NCBI GenBank assembly: GCA_950097015.1
Contig: CATNEN010000038.1
Coordinates: 10,412,001-10,476,000 of the forward strand
Direction: 5' to 3'
From: Macrostomum hystrix
Lineage: Eukaryota; Platyhelminthes; Macrostomidae
DNA length: 64,000 bases
In this document: one piece after another, positions 11,246 through 25,448 of the stretch
Layout of the letters: each line of letters begins with the position of its first letter
How positions within the stretch are numbered: the stretch's first letter is position 1
The notes under the pieces: generated by a model
The model's input: the letters and a program-made list of their open reading frames with translations, nothing else
Databases searched by the model: none
What the model was told of the DNA's origin: nothing
Position numbers and translations under genes: made by a program

Positions 11246-13050
11246 AACAACTGGAATCGCAGCAGCTGGAATCGCAGCAGCTGGAATCGCAGGATTCACA
11301 GATATAGAATCGAAGCAGGAAACCGCTTTTTCAAAACTGTTTATAACATTATCCGCCTGGTGGTAGCAGGAATTCACTGCTTTTGTAGAATGACAGCAGA
11401 ATTCGTGGTTAGAACTACAACAGGATTCGAATCAAGAATCGTTGCAGGATCCGCAGCAAGAATCGTAGCAGGATTCGCAACAAGAATCGTAGCAGGATTC
11501 GCAGCAAGAATCGTAGCAGGATTCGCAACAAGAATCGTAGCAGGATCCGCAGCAAGAATCGTAGCAGGATCCGCAGCAAGAATCGTAGCAGGATCCGCAG
11601 CAAGAATCGTAGCAGGATCCGCAACAAGAATCGTAGCAGGATTCGCAACAAGAATCGTAGCAGGATTCGCAGCAAGAATCGTAGCAGGATTCGCAACAAG
11701 AATCGTAGCAGGATCCGCAGCAAGAATCGTAGCAGGATCCGCAGCAAGAATCGTAGCAGGATCCGCAGCAAGAATCGTAGCAGGATCCGCAACAAGAATC
11801 GTAGCAGGATTCGCAACAAGAATCGTAGCAGGATTCGCAGCAAGAATCGTAGCAGGATTCGCAACAAGAATCGTAGCAGGATCCGCAGCAAGAATCGTAG
11901 CAGGATCCGCAGCAAGAATCGTAGCAGGATCCGCAGCAAGAATCGTAGCAGGATCCGCAGCAAGAATCGTAGCAGGATCCGCAACAAGAATCGTAGCAGG
12001 ATTCGAATCAAGAATCGTAGCAGGATCTGCAGCAAGAATCGTAGCAGGATCCGCAGCAAGAATCGTAGCAGGATTCGCAACAAGAATCGTAGCTGGATCC
12101 GCAGCAAGAATTGTAGCAGGATCCGCAGCAAGAATCGTAGCTGGATCCGCAGCAAGAATCGTAGCAGGATCCGCAGCAAAAATTTTAGCAGGATCCGCAG
12201 CAAGAATCGTAGCTGGATCCGCAGCAAAAATTGTAGCAGGATCCGCAGCAAGAATCGTAGCAGGATTCGCAACAAGAATCGTAGCAGGATCCGCAGCAAG
12301 AATCGTAGCAGGATTCGCAACAAGAATCGTAGCTGGATCCGCAGCAAGAATTGTAGCAGGATCCGCAGCAAGAATCGTAGCTGGATCCGCAGCAAGAATC
12401 GTAGCTGGATCCGCAGCAAGAATCGTAGCTGGATCCACAGCAAGAATCGTAGCAGGATCCGCAGCAAGAATCGTAGCAGGATCCGCAGCAAGAATCGTAG
12501 CTGGATCCGCAGCAAGAATCGTAGCAGGATTCACAGCAAGAATCGTAGCAGGATCCGCAGCAAGAATCGTAGCTGGATCCGCAGCAAGAATCGTAGCTGG
12601 ATCCGCAGCAAGAATCGTAGCAGGATCCGCAGCAAGAATTGTAGCAGGATTCGCAGCAAGAATCGTAGCAGGATCCGCAGCAAGAATCGTAGCAGGATTC
12701 GCAACAAGAATCGTAGCTGGATCCGCAGCAAGAATTGTAGCAGGATCCGCAGCAAGAATCGTAGCTGGATCCGCAGCAAGAATCGTAGCAGGATCCGCAG
12801 CAAAAATTTTAGCAGGATCCGCAGCAAGAATCGTAGCTGGATCCGCAGCAAAAATTGTAGCAGGATTCGCAACAAGAATCGTAGCTGGATCCGCAGCAAA
12901 AATTGTAGCAGGATCCGCAGCAAGAATCGTAGCTGGATCCGCAGCAAGAATCGTAGCAGGATCCGCAGCAAGAATCGTAGCTGGATCCACAGCAAAAATT
13001 GTAGCAGGATCCGCAGCAAGAATCGTAGCTGGATCCGCAGCAAGAACCCA
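11246..13050. repeat. 24-bp minisatellite array (1.8 kb)
   Basis: About 75 copies of a 24-bp unit: AATCGTAGCAGGATCCGCAG plus CAAG. Variants: GGATTCGCAACAAG, AGCTGGATCC, AAAATT for GAATCG. Variant blocks repeat in order (for example 11460-11640, 11640-11810 and 11810-11990), showing duplications of about 170-180 bp. Because the unit is a multiple of three without stops, three long frames of 366-569 residues exist on the two strands; none resembles a protein. Confidence 0.96.
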
Positions 13051-13772
13051 GGACGCGGTTAGCGGTTAGCTGGCAGTATCCAGAATTATAAAAGTCGTGT
13101 CGTGTCGCCTCATACACGAAAAATGTGGCTAGCTTATTCTCTCTCTGATCTGATAATTTTTTCAGACATTCCATTACCAGACGTTGATAATGAAATGTGA
13201 CACAGTTGAGCTTTTACTCACAAATATTAGCTAGCATATTAAAGCTTAATAATTCAACTAAAGTATAGCTGCAGCCGTGTATAAGGGACTGGCATGATGA
13301 AATTTGCACTTATCATTCCATCTTGGTGATCCAGAGAGTTGTAGATAATATTAATAGTATGGTACGAGTATATAGGATTAGGATTGCTATAGCATAGGGC
13401 ACACTTGGTCCATTTCCTGTGATAGCCAGCTTAGTGGAGGCAAATCGTGATGGAATAGCTGGGTAAATACTGTATTACTCTAGTGCCACCTATAATGTTT
13501 TATATGGTCTAGAAAAATGTGTGTTTCGCGTTTATTTGTTATAGTCTACTTATATAAGTCCTTGTGTGACATCGAATAAAAAAATCAATTCGTACGTTGC
13601 AATCTAACTTCATTTGATCACTTTTACTTCATTTCGATTCACTTTGCTTCATTTAGATAGATCAATCAAATACCACACACACTTAAATGCTCTCGACAAT
13701 GAGGCCCGAAAGCTTCTAGAATATTTCACTTGGTCTATATATAGTCGCATGCAAGACCATTCTTAATTCAAC
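13051..13772. other. Non-coding stretch upstream of the tRNA
   Basis: A/T-rich, no coding signal or repeat recognised. Confidence 0.45.
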
Positions 13773-13860
13773 CCGGTGATAGCTCAGTTGGTAGAGCGGA
13801 GGACTGTAGAGTACACACGCAGTGATCCTTAGGTCGGTGGTTCAAATCCGCCTCACCGGA
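13773..13860 (+). tRNA. tRNA-Tyr (anticodon GTA) with intron
   Basis: Acceptor arms CCGGTGA (13773-13779) and TCACCGG (13853-13859) pair perfectly, with discriminator A at 13860. The D arm is GCTC-AGTTGGTA-GAGC, the T arm GGTGG-TTCAAAT-CCGCC. The anticodon stem-loop reads GGAGGACTGTAGA and is interrupted after the anticodon by about 15 nt (GTACACACGCAGTG region) before TCCTTAGG. An intron one base 3' of the anticodon is the standard position in eukaryotic tRNA-Tyr. A T-run right after (13863-13869) serves as Pol III terminator. All arms are intact, so this is probably functional, unlike the tRNA-like SINE heads nearby. Confidence 0.95.
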
Positions 13861-14435
13861 ATTCTTTTTTTCATTTCTTGTTCTTATGAAAATGCTTTCA
13901 TTTTTGTTAACTACTAGAAAAGTGGATATGAAGCACTTAATATCACGAAAAATGGTTTTCTATACATATCGGAAGTCGTGTCACATTCAAATTTTCTCAT
14001 AGAAAAATATAGTTCAAAGTTTTAAGTGCAATTATTCATTTATCGAACAATTTTAATATCCATTTACATATCGGAATCGCAATCCTCAGACAAGCTCGCG
14101 TTGCTTATTAAAGCACGTTACACCAATAAAAGTTATCTGTACTGTTACATTTCTCATTTAGTCAACAGTTAGTAAACTGTTAATAAGTATGAAGTAACCA
14201 TTGAATAAAGTGAAGCAATAGTTTGAAAACTTTTATGGACAAATTTTCTACATAGTTTCCTATTCAAATTTATTCGAGTGAAAACTTTAAGAAAATCTTA
14301 GTAAATCGACTTTTCAGTTTTCTACTTTCAGTAGGAGTGTGCGCTTTTACTTAAAAATATGCTTTTTAAGTCAAAGAAATTCCCAAAGATAGAAAAAATT
14401 GAGACAGCTGGAATGCTATGCATAATTTTTTTCCA
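13861..14435. other. A/T-rich spacer between tRNA-Tyr and the sulfotransferase gene
   Basis: No coding region. Contains the Pol III terminator T-run at its left end and presumably the upstream region of the sulfotransferase gene; no TATA/CCAAT pair stands out. Confidence 0.4.
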
Positions 14436-14449
14436 TTGCATATTTTCAG
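14436..14449 (+). promoter_or_regulatory. 3' splice site in the 5' leader of the sulfotransferase gene
   Basis: TTGCATATTTTCAG, preceded by a run of T (CATAATTTTTTTCCA), is a strong acceptor 92 nt upstream of the start codon. Either a 5'-UTR intron ends here or this is a spliced-leader trans-splice acceptor. Confidence 0.55.
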
Positions 14450-14491
14450 ACTCGAGTTTACCCTAAAGGAGAGAGTGACCAGCTGCTTCCA

Positions 14492-16435
<1,944 letters not shown>

Positions 16436-18358
16436 CGCTGTAGATTCTATTTCATTCATCAGATTCTAGATGAGCAGCTTCTTGATTCGTGTGTATTCTA
16501 AGTAACTATATAAGCCTTCTCTACATCATTTTACCTCCTATTGTGAACTATATTTCGAACAAAGTCCAGAGAATATTTAGTATTACATTGGGTCAATTGC
16601 AAGGATCAAAAGTGAAGCTGATTTTCGCGTTCCGCTGGGAGTTAGGTTTTAGACCATAGACTAAAAATATTTTAGGTGCCGTGAGCAATAAATCACTGAT
16701 ACTCGGAGATACTCTATGGCATAATCTCCTCGTTTCAGTGGTATCTATTATAAAAATATTTTAGCGACATTATAATTTTGTCTTCGGTCATTTTTGTCAC
16801 TGAGTAACACGCACGCGCAGATTTTACATCCTCAAAGTCAAAACAGGACGTTATATAGTACAGTAAGCAATTATGCAGCTTAATTATTCGAAACAAATCG
16901 AATTTGTTTGAAATCGACGAGCCTTTGTTTCAGTAGGAAAAATTCGAACCCTGTCTATTTAATTCATTCAGTAAATATTTATTTTTAAACACTTGATTAC
17001 CTGTGACACCCCAGTCAGCTGTAGATACACAATGACTGTTTTAATTTATGATTTATGCTGCTGTTGACAAATCAGTCGCCTTATCTTCAAACGTCATCAT
17101 TTTTTCACCGCTTCCACATAATTGGCAATCCTGACTTTGCGTTTTTGTTGAAGCTAATGCAAATTTAATTATTTCTAGAATTGGGGTGATCTCTAAACAG
17201 TTTCCGCCTTTATTGTTTATTAACGACTGTTTGTGTCATGCTTTTCCATGCATTGAATTGAGTAATAAAACTGCTACTTTGCACAGATAACTTTAAAGAC
17301 AGCGAGAGATCGCATTGTTCAAGGTCTGCATGTTAGACAAGATTTCTCTTCACTCTAAAACATTTCCAAATTACTGCTTCCAGGCTGATTTTGCTCGTCA
17401 TGTTGCTAAGTATGTTGCTTTATCACAAGCTCCATTGAGTATAAAAAAATTAAGTAGAATAAATGCTTAACTGTACAATGTACCGTGACGAAACGGATGC
17501 AACAATGTTTTTGACAGCACCCTAGGTTCATAGATCTTATATACCTTATATATATATTATAGACCTTATATATCTTATATACGTATATAAGATCTATGCC
17601 TAGGTTTTAAAAAATAATGTGACGATCAAGCCGTTATATACTGGCATTCTCGTTTAACCATGCATGCACGATAGGCAGGATTAATTTGGTCTATGGTATA
17701 GATTCATTAAAGTTCATTTCAACCCCAAGGCATGCAAAATTTAACGTCTATGGTAGATTCTGTGATTCAAATAAGAATGTGATTCATGAACGCCAACGTC
17801 TATGGCAGTCTATAGCAGTAGTCTGCGTGCATGAATCTTCTAATTCTTCTAACCATCTATGTAATTTTGTGTGCCTCTTACCCATAGACAATGAAAGCGA
17901 CCATAATATAGTATCGTATGAGCGTGCTGGAATACAGCATACAGCATGTATAGCTGGTCATAGCCATAGACAATTCGACCAAATGGCGTGCAAATATCGA
18001 CCAAAATTGGTAAGCCCCAAAAAACCCTCAAAAATATTTTTTAAACAATCTTACAAGAACTCTGCAGGCTACTTTAGCGCATAAGAGCACAACAATGGCC
18101 TTTGGTCTCCAGAGTCGTAATCTGTAAGCTAGAGTTTGAGGGACAACATGATCACGACCAGCAGCAAAACTTTCTCAAATATAGATTTACACATACTACT
18201 GCATGATCAAGTAGAGTGTGTCTCTAAGTGCGAAAACAAATCTTTTCATTGGTCAAGGCCAAAGACAGGAAAACGTTTAAAGCCTCCGGTGCACACGGTC
18301 GCTATGGTTGAGAAGCGCTGCCATAATCAAAGCAAAAAACGAAGTTCATTGGATAACA
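16436..18358. other. Non-coding interval between sulfotransferase and receptor genes
   Basis: Holds the sulfotransferase 3' flank (AATAAA at 16687) and one palindrome (17521-17604). Several copies of the short motif TCTATGG and its complement lie between 17690 and 17970 without clear order. No coding signal. Confidence 0.5.
17521..17604. repeat. 84-bp palindrome
   Basis: Left arm CCTAGGTTCATAGATCTTAT (17521 on) and right arm ATAAGATCTATGCCTAGG (to 17604) are inverted copies with a small indel, separated by TATA-rich sequence that can itself pair. It could be a tiny MITE or a cruciform-prone site. Confidence 0.75.
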
Positions 18359-19441
18359 ATGAACAGCACCAACGCTAGCTCATCCACAGAGCCCTGGTTC
18401 TACGACCTGGGCTGGAACTGGTTCATCTGGAACGTGTTCGTGTGGCTGTTTCCGCTCGTCTGCCTGATCGGAGCATTCGCAAACGCCGCCTGCTTTTGCG
18501 TGATCGTGTCCAACAGAAAGTCGTTTCCCTACGTCACGAGGCAGTACCTGAGCATCATCACGGCTAGCGACTTTCTCATTCTCACGTGCAAGGTGAGCAC
18601 TCATTACTTTGGCTACATGGCCTTCTACGTGAGGAACAACCAGTGGTCCTGGTTCACCATCCCGAGAGCCTGGAGTCTCGCCTGGTGCATTGTGTACGAC
18701 TTGTTCACCTACTATTCGCTGGTGGGCGCCCAGTTCTTCCAGCTGGGCCTCACTGTGGACCGTCTGATTGCGGTGGCTGCGCCAATGAAGGCCAAGGTGA
18801 TCCTGTCTCACCGGAGAAGCTGGCTGCTGCTGGGCCTCATCACGGCGATGTCGCTTCTGCTGCCAGTGATGTTCGTTTCGAACCGGATGTGGAATGACAA
18901 AAGCAACTCGTGCGGCCTACGGAGCCTCGAATTCCAGATGCAGGTGTACCAGCCGGCCGAGTTCTACTTTGGCAGGGTGTTCCTGGTCTCGGCGCTGACT
19001 GCGGGCACTCTGGCCATCTGCCTGCTGCTGGCCTGGAATAACCGGGCAGCTCAGCGGATGCACTCCGACACCGCGGGATCCGAGGCGCGCAGCAGGGACC
19101 GACAGAGGGCACTCGTGCGCATCAGCCTCATGCTGGTGCTCATCAACGTATTTTTCCTGGCCACCTCTCTGCCATGGAGCATTGGCGCTCTACTTGAAGA
19201 CATGCTGACTGAAATGATGGGATCTCGGGCCTACATCATCATGATGCGCCACTTCAACTCGTTGCTGTACGCCAACAACGCGCTCGCCTGGGTTGCCTAC
19301 TTCATGGGTCGCAACTTCCGCTTGGCGTTTTTTCATCTCTGCCTTCGCTGCTGCTGCTGCTGCTGCTGCTGCACTGCCTTCCGCAGGAGTCTGGGCGCTT
19401 CGGGTGGCAACTCCAGGGCCAGCACAATGCGTAGTCACTAA
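18359..19441 (+). CDS. Rhodopsin-type 7TM receptor (orphan, peptide-receptor-like)
   Basis: Single-exon GPCR of 360 aa at the plasma membrane. ATG at 18359 is the first in frame and has A at -3; the N-terminus MNSTNASSSTE carries two N-glycosylation sequons. TM1 has GAFANAACF (the N1.50 position), TM2 LSIITASDFLIL (D2.50), TM3 ends TVDRLIAVAAP (DRY replaced by DRL), TM4 follows SHRRSWLLLGL, TM5 starts FYFGRVFLVS, TM6 has SLPWSIG in place of CWxP, and TM7 reads NNALAWVAYFMGRNFRLAF, so NPxxY is replaced. An eight-cysteine run after TM7 (from a TGC repeat) could be palmitoylated. The divergence resembles lineage-specific orphan receptors described in flatworms; ligand unknown. AATAAA at 19676. 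A truncated paralogue lies at 25449. Confidence 0.9.
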   Translation: MNSTNASSSTEPWFYDLGWNWFIWNVFVWLFPLVCLIGAFANAACFCVIVSNRKSFPYVTRQYLSIITASDFLILTCKVSTHYFGYMAFYVRNNQWSWFTIPRAWSLAWCIVYDLFTYYSLVGAQFFQLGLTVDRLIAVAAPMKAKVILSHRRSWLLLGLITAMSLLLPVMFVSNRMWNDKSNSCGLRSLEFQMQVYQPAEFYFGRVFLVSALTAGTLAICLLLAWNNRAAQRMHSDTAGSEARSRDRQRALVRISLMLVLINVFFLATSLPWSIGALLEDMLTEMMGSRAYIIMMRHFNSLLYANNALAWVAYFMGRNFRLAFFHLCLRCCCCCCCCTAFRRSLGASGGNSRASTMRSH

Positions 19442-21438
19442 CACTGAAACATTGCTGGCTGATGGAGGACTGTACTCAGAGCTACTGCAGGATGCACCTG
19501 AACTCATATTTGGTAGAGGACATTTGACTACAGAGAGTCAGTTCTAATTTCTTACTACGAATTAATAATGTGGTCATAGTAGTGTGTGGCAGAGACATAT
19601 TCACAAAAAACTAATTACAGATAGCATTGAATATATAAAAGCTACAAATGAAAATTTTCTTCTACTATCAGGACGAATAAATATCTATTCGTATAGGACA
19701 AGAAAAACCTTTAAATACAACGGTTGACTTCTTTGGCTGGGCCAAGTGGGGATAAAGACACATGCAAAGCATTTCGCTGTTTTACCAGCATGGGGCACGA
19801 AATTATTTATTTCCCTCGTCCTTACGAAACATAGACGAATAAAAAGGGATCACTTTTGGTCTTATGCAAATGGTGGATACATGTTGACGCTTCCTTAATC
19901 ATCTAGTTGTCTAACGGCCAAAGATACCGGTCGTTTTCTCGCTGATTGACGTCGGCTTCGTCTCGGTCAATAAACGAGACACCTCAGAGCCATTGCCCGC
20001 TAGACAACAGAATAAATTGGAAATATATCCCCATTTCTTGCCAAAAGATTCAGAATTGGGATTCTTGTTGGACTTGGACGGTAAGGAACTGTTGGGAAAC
20101 AGGCTGATTGTTGAATTAAGATGCTTTTAAGGTAACAGTAAACTTCACACTGGGAGCAAGACAAACCAACTTATATTTCTCATAGTAACTTCTAGCCTGT
20201 CATTAAGTTACTAAGAAGCGGCAAATTAATTGTCAAACTTGTCAAACAAGATCGAAAAGTTATCTTGGATCTTGCTAATATTCCTGATTTTCTAGCACGC
20301 CGGTACAGTGGGTCACGTGTTTTAATTGGCATTTGATTGTGAGAAGTTTTGTTACGTTGTTGAGCTGAATATACCGTCACTTGAAAAAGTGTCATTTGTT
20401 GTCAGCTTTTACGCAGAAAATTTGAGGCAAATACTTTTCTGTCAGTTTCCAAGGCTCCGCGGTTTTTTTATGTAGAACAGAGTTTAGCAACCAACGCTTG
20501 TTAATTGAGCAATTATAATCAGGATAAAAAACTCAATCGATACTTTAAATCTGAAGTATCTACTAAAATTCCTATATTTCCCTATTGCATCGTTCCCGCT
20601 TGTGAGACAGCGCACCTGCTCATTATTGTCATGCAACACAAGACAGGTTGCAGCATTTAACAACTAATTGTCTTGTTTAGTTTATTGGTTATGTTGAATA
20701 TTGTAAGCTTTTGTAGGCTTAGAAAGCTAACGTTGTACTCTGACTAATTAACAAGACTCGCGGTTAAGATGATGCAGCTGAAAGCGGGGTAAATCCAGAA
20801 TTGATAGCATTTTTCGTTTCTAAAAACTTTTGTTTCTTTGGTCGAATCAAATATAACTCATTCGACGAGTTTCAACATGGAGCAACGACATTGCAAGCAC
20901 GAAAACGAAGTTTTCATTCGAATTTTATTAAATTTATTAATTTTTTGTTTGTTTTGTTTTAACATTGTGCTCGCCCATTTGCCCGCAAGCGTCAGTTAGG
21001 TTACATTTGTTCTATTTTCATTGTCCCTGGGATAAACACAAACGTTAAAATTTCCGTTTTTTGCCATACGATACGTGGTTGGTGTCTGCATCAAACTACT
21101 CGTATTAAAGGAAATTTCTGATTCCAGAACAAAAATTAACGGACATTGAATACTTGTTACTGAGGTGCGGATTTCTTGTTGAAATCCCTAGACGAAGCAT
21201 GATTAAAACTTTCAGATGCTTAGCTCTCAAAATTCCAAGCACAATTGTGCAAAGCTCATTGTTTTAGTATCAGAAAATTCAATTGAAAAGCCACTGCATA
21301 CGTACGGACATGTGTGATTAGCATGAATCGCTACGTAAAGGCAATTCTAAATTTTAAGCAAAAATTCTTTGAAGCTTCATTTTGTGCTAAAACGTTGTAG
21401 ACAATCATATAATAATAATAATAATAATGAATTACAAT
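19442..21438. other. Non-coding interval after the receptor gene
   Basis: No coding signal, array or mobile element recognised in about 2 kb apart from a short (AAT)n run at 21408-21428 that abuts the next SINE. Confidence 0.5.
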
Positions 21439-21730
21439 TGATTACACCTGTCCGAGTCGGGCCAGATGTGCAGCCGACAGCACAGCCGCAGCTATTGCGC
21501 GGCGCATCTGAAGACTGCGTACAGCTGTTCAGTCCATGGACTGGGAGGACGCCACACCCACCTTCAATTATCCCAGCTGATGCTGGCACCCATTTAACAG
21601 CTGGGTGAACTGAAGCAATGCAGAGTTAAGTGTCTTGCTAAAGGACACAAATTGTTTCAGTGGAGTCGGGAATCGAACCCCCGATTTTTAAGTCGTGAGT
21701 CCGACGCCCTAACCACTAGGCTACAGCCTC
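21439..21730 (-). mobile_element. SINE-A copy
   Basis: Full-length copy in minus orientation, very close to 10514-10805: same A box (GTAGCCTAGTGGTT), B box (GGTTCGATTCC) and body. It sits next to an ATAATAATAATAATAATG run at its tail side. Confidence 0.88.
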
Positions 21731-23089
21731 TCGACAATCATATATACAGTTTCTAATTCGATTGCTGTTTAAAGATCAACATGTTTTAGGAGAAAATTAC
21801 TATGGACATTTTGTTTTATTTTTGTGCAGATCGTTTTGAATTTACCTAGCGACAGTCTAGCAGTCCATGATAACACAGTAATTAAAAATTAGATTGACTC
21901 TAAAACTCTAACAAACTCCCACACAATACTGCATAGCTATGGGAGATCATATAGAATTTCATGAAATATAAGGGCGGTGGTATTGAGCAAACCAAGCTTC
22001 AAATGTCGCTGAGATCTACCGCACGACAAAACCTCTAACTGGTGATCTTATTAACGCAAAGTACAATCGTAACTTGAAGAAGCAAATCGAGTAAATAAAC
22101 TTTTTTGGAGAGAACCTTCGAGAAACTAATTTGGTCTCTGTGAGCCGAGTCTTTGACGTGGCCTCTTATAGTCTACTCAAGATTTGCATCTCAAGTGAAA
22201 CCGCTAGATGGAGCCGAGCACGAAACTAGAAAGAATTAAGAATTCTGCTGACTTACCTGTTTACCCAGCGTGCATTATTTAAATGCCAATTAGTCATTTT
22301 GCGCTTGCAATCCGCCAAAATCGGATTGAATCGATGCCTACTGATGGCGCTGTTTCAACAAGGTAGCGACATTTTTCTTGCTAGCCGTGAGCAAACAGGA
22401 CCTGTCGCTGCCACACGTCACGGCAGCTGATCAAAGCCGAGCTAAGCTTTCAATCAAGTCAGGAAGAGAGATGAAAAATCTCAAGAAAAAGAGACTTCAG
22501 CTGCAAAAGATCTTTGTATTGTTCCGGACACTTTGCGGCAACATGTCGAGATGTTCATGGATATTCGTTTTAGCTTTTATCACAGAAGTAAAGAAAAATA
22601 ACCAATTATTATTTAAAAGGGCCTTTTTAAAATATTTGCGTCCAAATCTGATTCTGAAGCATTTATCTACATTGAACATCGAGAGTATTCTGCTGTCTCA
22701 CAGATGACAGTCAGAAAACAATAGGAGTTATGGTATACTGCTGAACAGGCCTTGCAACCTCCGAGCTCCATCACGGACACTGCTATTAAATAGCAAACGA
22801 TTTGGCTAGAGCTACTCTACTGTAAGTAGTATTAAGGACCACCAGGACAATTTCGTCATATCTGTAGCCCTTGAGTAGTATAACAAACATATGAACAAAA
22901 AATCGAACAAAGGTATGAAAAGTTGGAAAATTAAAGACAACGTTTCAATTGCAAACGCTATGATAAACAACGTTGCCATAGACATGAAGGTATAAGTAGC
23001 AATAACTAAGTCGTTTTACAGGTAAAATATATAGTAGAGATTGCGAGTGAATGAATAAATTCTTGGAGTATAAATTTAATCGTTTTTAG
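21731..23089. other. Non-coding interval
   Basis: A plus-strand open frame of 109 codons (22378-22707) is rich in Lys/Leu and has no recognisable motif; I do not call it a gene. Nothing else stands out. Confidence 0.45.
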
Positions 23090-24780
23090 TAATTTTTAGT
23101 ATCTATGATCAAAGTTAATCCAGGTGTTACAGACAATGAAAGCTCTGTTGAGCAAACACCTGATCAGGTCGGATTTCGACAGTCTCGGACACAGAGCATT
23201 GGAGTTGGGGAGATTAATAAACGAGTTTTTTTCGAAAAACTTTGGTGGAGAGGGCTCCGCAATTGAATTCAATGTCAAGGTCATTTGAACTTGATGTTAG
23301 TGTGAGTGGAGTTAAGAGCGTTCAAAAAACGCTCAATTCTGTTCTTGTGATCTAAGATGGCAAAGGTGTCGTCAACATAGCACCTGTAGCATTTGGGGGC
23401 ACAGTCAAGGGTCATCCAGTCATTGGTTTCCCAATGGGACAGGCAAACGCCGGCGAGGGTAGGGCCTTCCCATGGCGCAACCTTCAATTCGACGGTAATA
23501 CTTATTGTCAAACAAGAAAAGGCCGGGTAGGAAGATTCCTTTTGTACTCAAGCTCAGTGGCGAGGTATCAGCCCGAGAGATATTAGTGAAGATAGAAACA
23601 ATATCGAAGCTACAAAGGGTGTCAGACCTCTTAATAACAGGGCACGGCAGTTGAAGGTCATTAAGGAAATCAGATTTGGACTTCGAAGTGAACTCAGTCG
23701 GGATGCAAGGCTTGATGAGTGAGTCCAGATACTTGGCCAGCTCATATTACGCGGTGTTGATCATAGAGACGATTGGTCTGAGTAGTTTTTCAGGTTTGTG
23801 GACCTTGCAAACCCCGTAGAGTTGCCCTGGTTGGCTGCCACTGGACAAAATGCGTTAATAAGTGCTTTTGTTGACGTGCTGTTTGATATGAGTGCGTAAA
23901 AAGTTTTGAAGAGAACGCTCGGCTTTAAGGATGGGGTGAAACATGGTGACAGTGTCATGGGCTCCGAGACATTGTAATCTGGTCTGGTCCTGAATGATGT
24001 TGAGAAGTTTGTTATTGTAGTCTTCAGTGTTGACGATGGCGACTCCAAAACCTTTGTCGTAATTGACAATTTTGATGTTTTCAGATTTGCTTATGTTAGT
24101 GAGGGTTAGGTGTTTCTTTTTAGACAGGTCATTGCTAGTCTTAAAGGTAAGTTTTTAAAGCTCAGCAACTTTTTTCTTCTGAGATCTTCCGGAAATTGGC
24201 GCAGCTCGTGATTCTCCGTGTCCCTGTTGGCGGGGGTAGTTTAAAGTTTCCGTTTTCAGTTTTTATGTTTTCGTCAAAACATTCAGTTGCACGCTTACCA
24301 TGTCCCGGGGTCCGTTTCGAATTTTCGCCGACGCTGCGTCTCGGCTGCATGAACCCAATCAGCTGTTGAATTTTTTTGGTGCTGGGTCTCACCACATGTA
24401 TGTTTGCCTCGAACGCGCTTTCTGCTGGCACTTTCGCCTTTCCCTGTTTTCAGGTCGCCAGACGGAACTTTCCTGCTGCCGAAGTTACCGCGGCCTTCAG
24501 GCCAGATTGAAGATTGTTGGTGATAGCCTGTTGGTGCGCTGCTTTTCTAACAATAAGTTCCTTTCCGCGGTGATGCTTTGGCTTGTCCTCTTGTTGATAA
24601 GGTGGCTAAGGTGGATGTTTGCGACGATGGAGTCTTAGATCTAGTGAAGCGCGGTAAAAGCTGCAGTTCATGGCATATCTCGAGGATCCAGTTGTCAATT
24701 GAAAATTTCTTGAGTGCTTGTGTCATACGCTCGAGCTTGCGGAGAGTCACATCCTGACTGTCACATCCTTGTAGCGATTG
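23090..24780 (-). pseudogene. Penelope-like element reverse transcriptase remnant
   Basis: Read on the minus strand through several frame changes and stops, the order of motifs is that of Penelope-like elements. An N-terminal part (24750-24160) comes first, then KGFGVAIVNTEDYNNKLL near 24060, LYGVCKVHKPEKLLRPIVS near 23800, CSFDIVSIFTNIS near 23600, CAMGRP near 23480, and RCYVDDTFAIL with the catalytic YVDD near 23370. LIRCLLNRAFIVCNTWI sits near 23120. The sequence is cut at about 23090 before any GIY-YIG endonuclease. Stops and frameshifts make it dead. It lies between the two receptor genes. Confidence 0.8.
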
Positions 24781-25448
24781 TTGATGTCAAATTAGAATTC
24801 AGGTAAAGTTGCTTGCTTTGCAAGTAGGATGAAAAGAAAGCGAAAATTAACAGGCTGTATTGGATTTAATTAGATTAACGACGTGTTTCGCACAACAGTG
24901 TGCAGCTTTAGGTTTATTTAAAACGAAAGTGAACGAGCAATAAGTTTGAATTTCTGCATCCGGACAAATTGACAGAAATGTAAATTTTGGCGTTTTAAGA
25001 CCGTTTCAAGACTAATCTGACAAGGCGTGACTTCCTGCAATGTGAATAGAATATTGCTGTAGTTAGAGTTAGTGCAGGCCGCATTCGTACTTTTGGAAAA
25101 GTGCATCTCAGCTCGAAGCTTCCCTCCACAGAAGGGAGGAAGGACAGATTGGAGTGGCTAAGGATTCCAGGGAGCGAATGGCTGCACAGGACTGGCTGTC
25201 AGACTGGCGAATCTCAGGACAGATTTGATAAAAATGAACTGCGACTGAGACGTCTACAGGCTGTCTTCAAACTGTAATCTCAGAGATAGAGAGCGTATCT
25301 ACAATTTCGGTCTTTTTGTCTGTTCCGCATTTCAGAACTGGATCGAAATTCACCAGAACAAACTGACTGACTCAGCACTGATAACACAACCAATGAGTTT
25401 GCAAGCGAAAGTAGCACATCTGGCGGAGCGGAAAATCCCGAAATCCCG
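24781..25448. other. Non-coding interval left of the truncated receptor copy
   Basis: I searched for TM1-TM3 of the receptor here and did not find them in any frame. No repeat recognised. Confidence 0.45.

Noticed and set aside
11360-13069. 569-codon plus-strand and 538-codon minus-strand frames
   Set aside because: Pure 24-bp minisatellite translation, open in three frames across both strands, no protein family.
18380-19507. Minus-strand frames opposite the 7TM receptor
   Set aside because: Shadows of a GC-rich coding sequence.
22378-22707. 109-codon plus-strand frame
   Set aside because: No motif, ordinary non-coding composition, no splice or promoter context.
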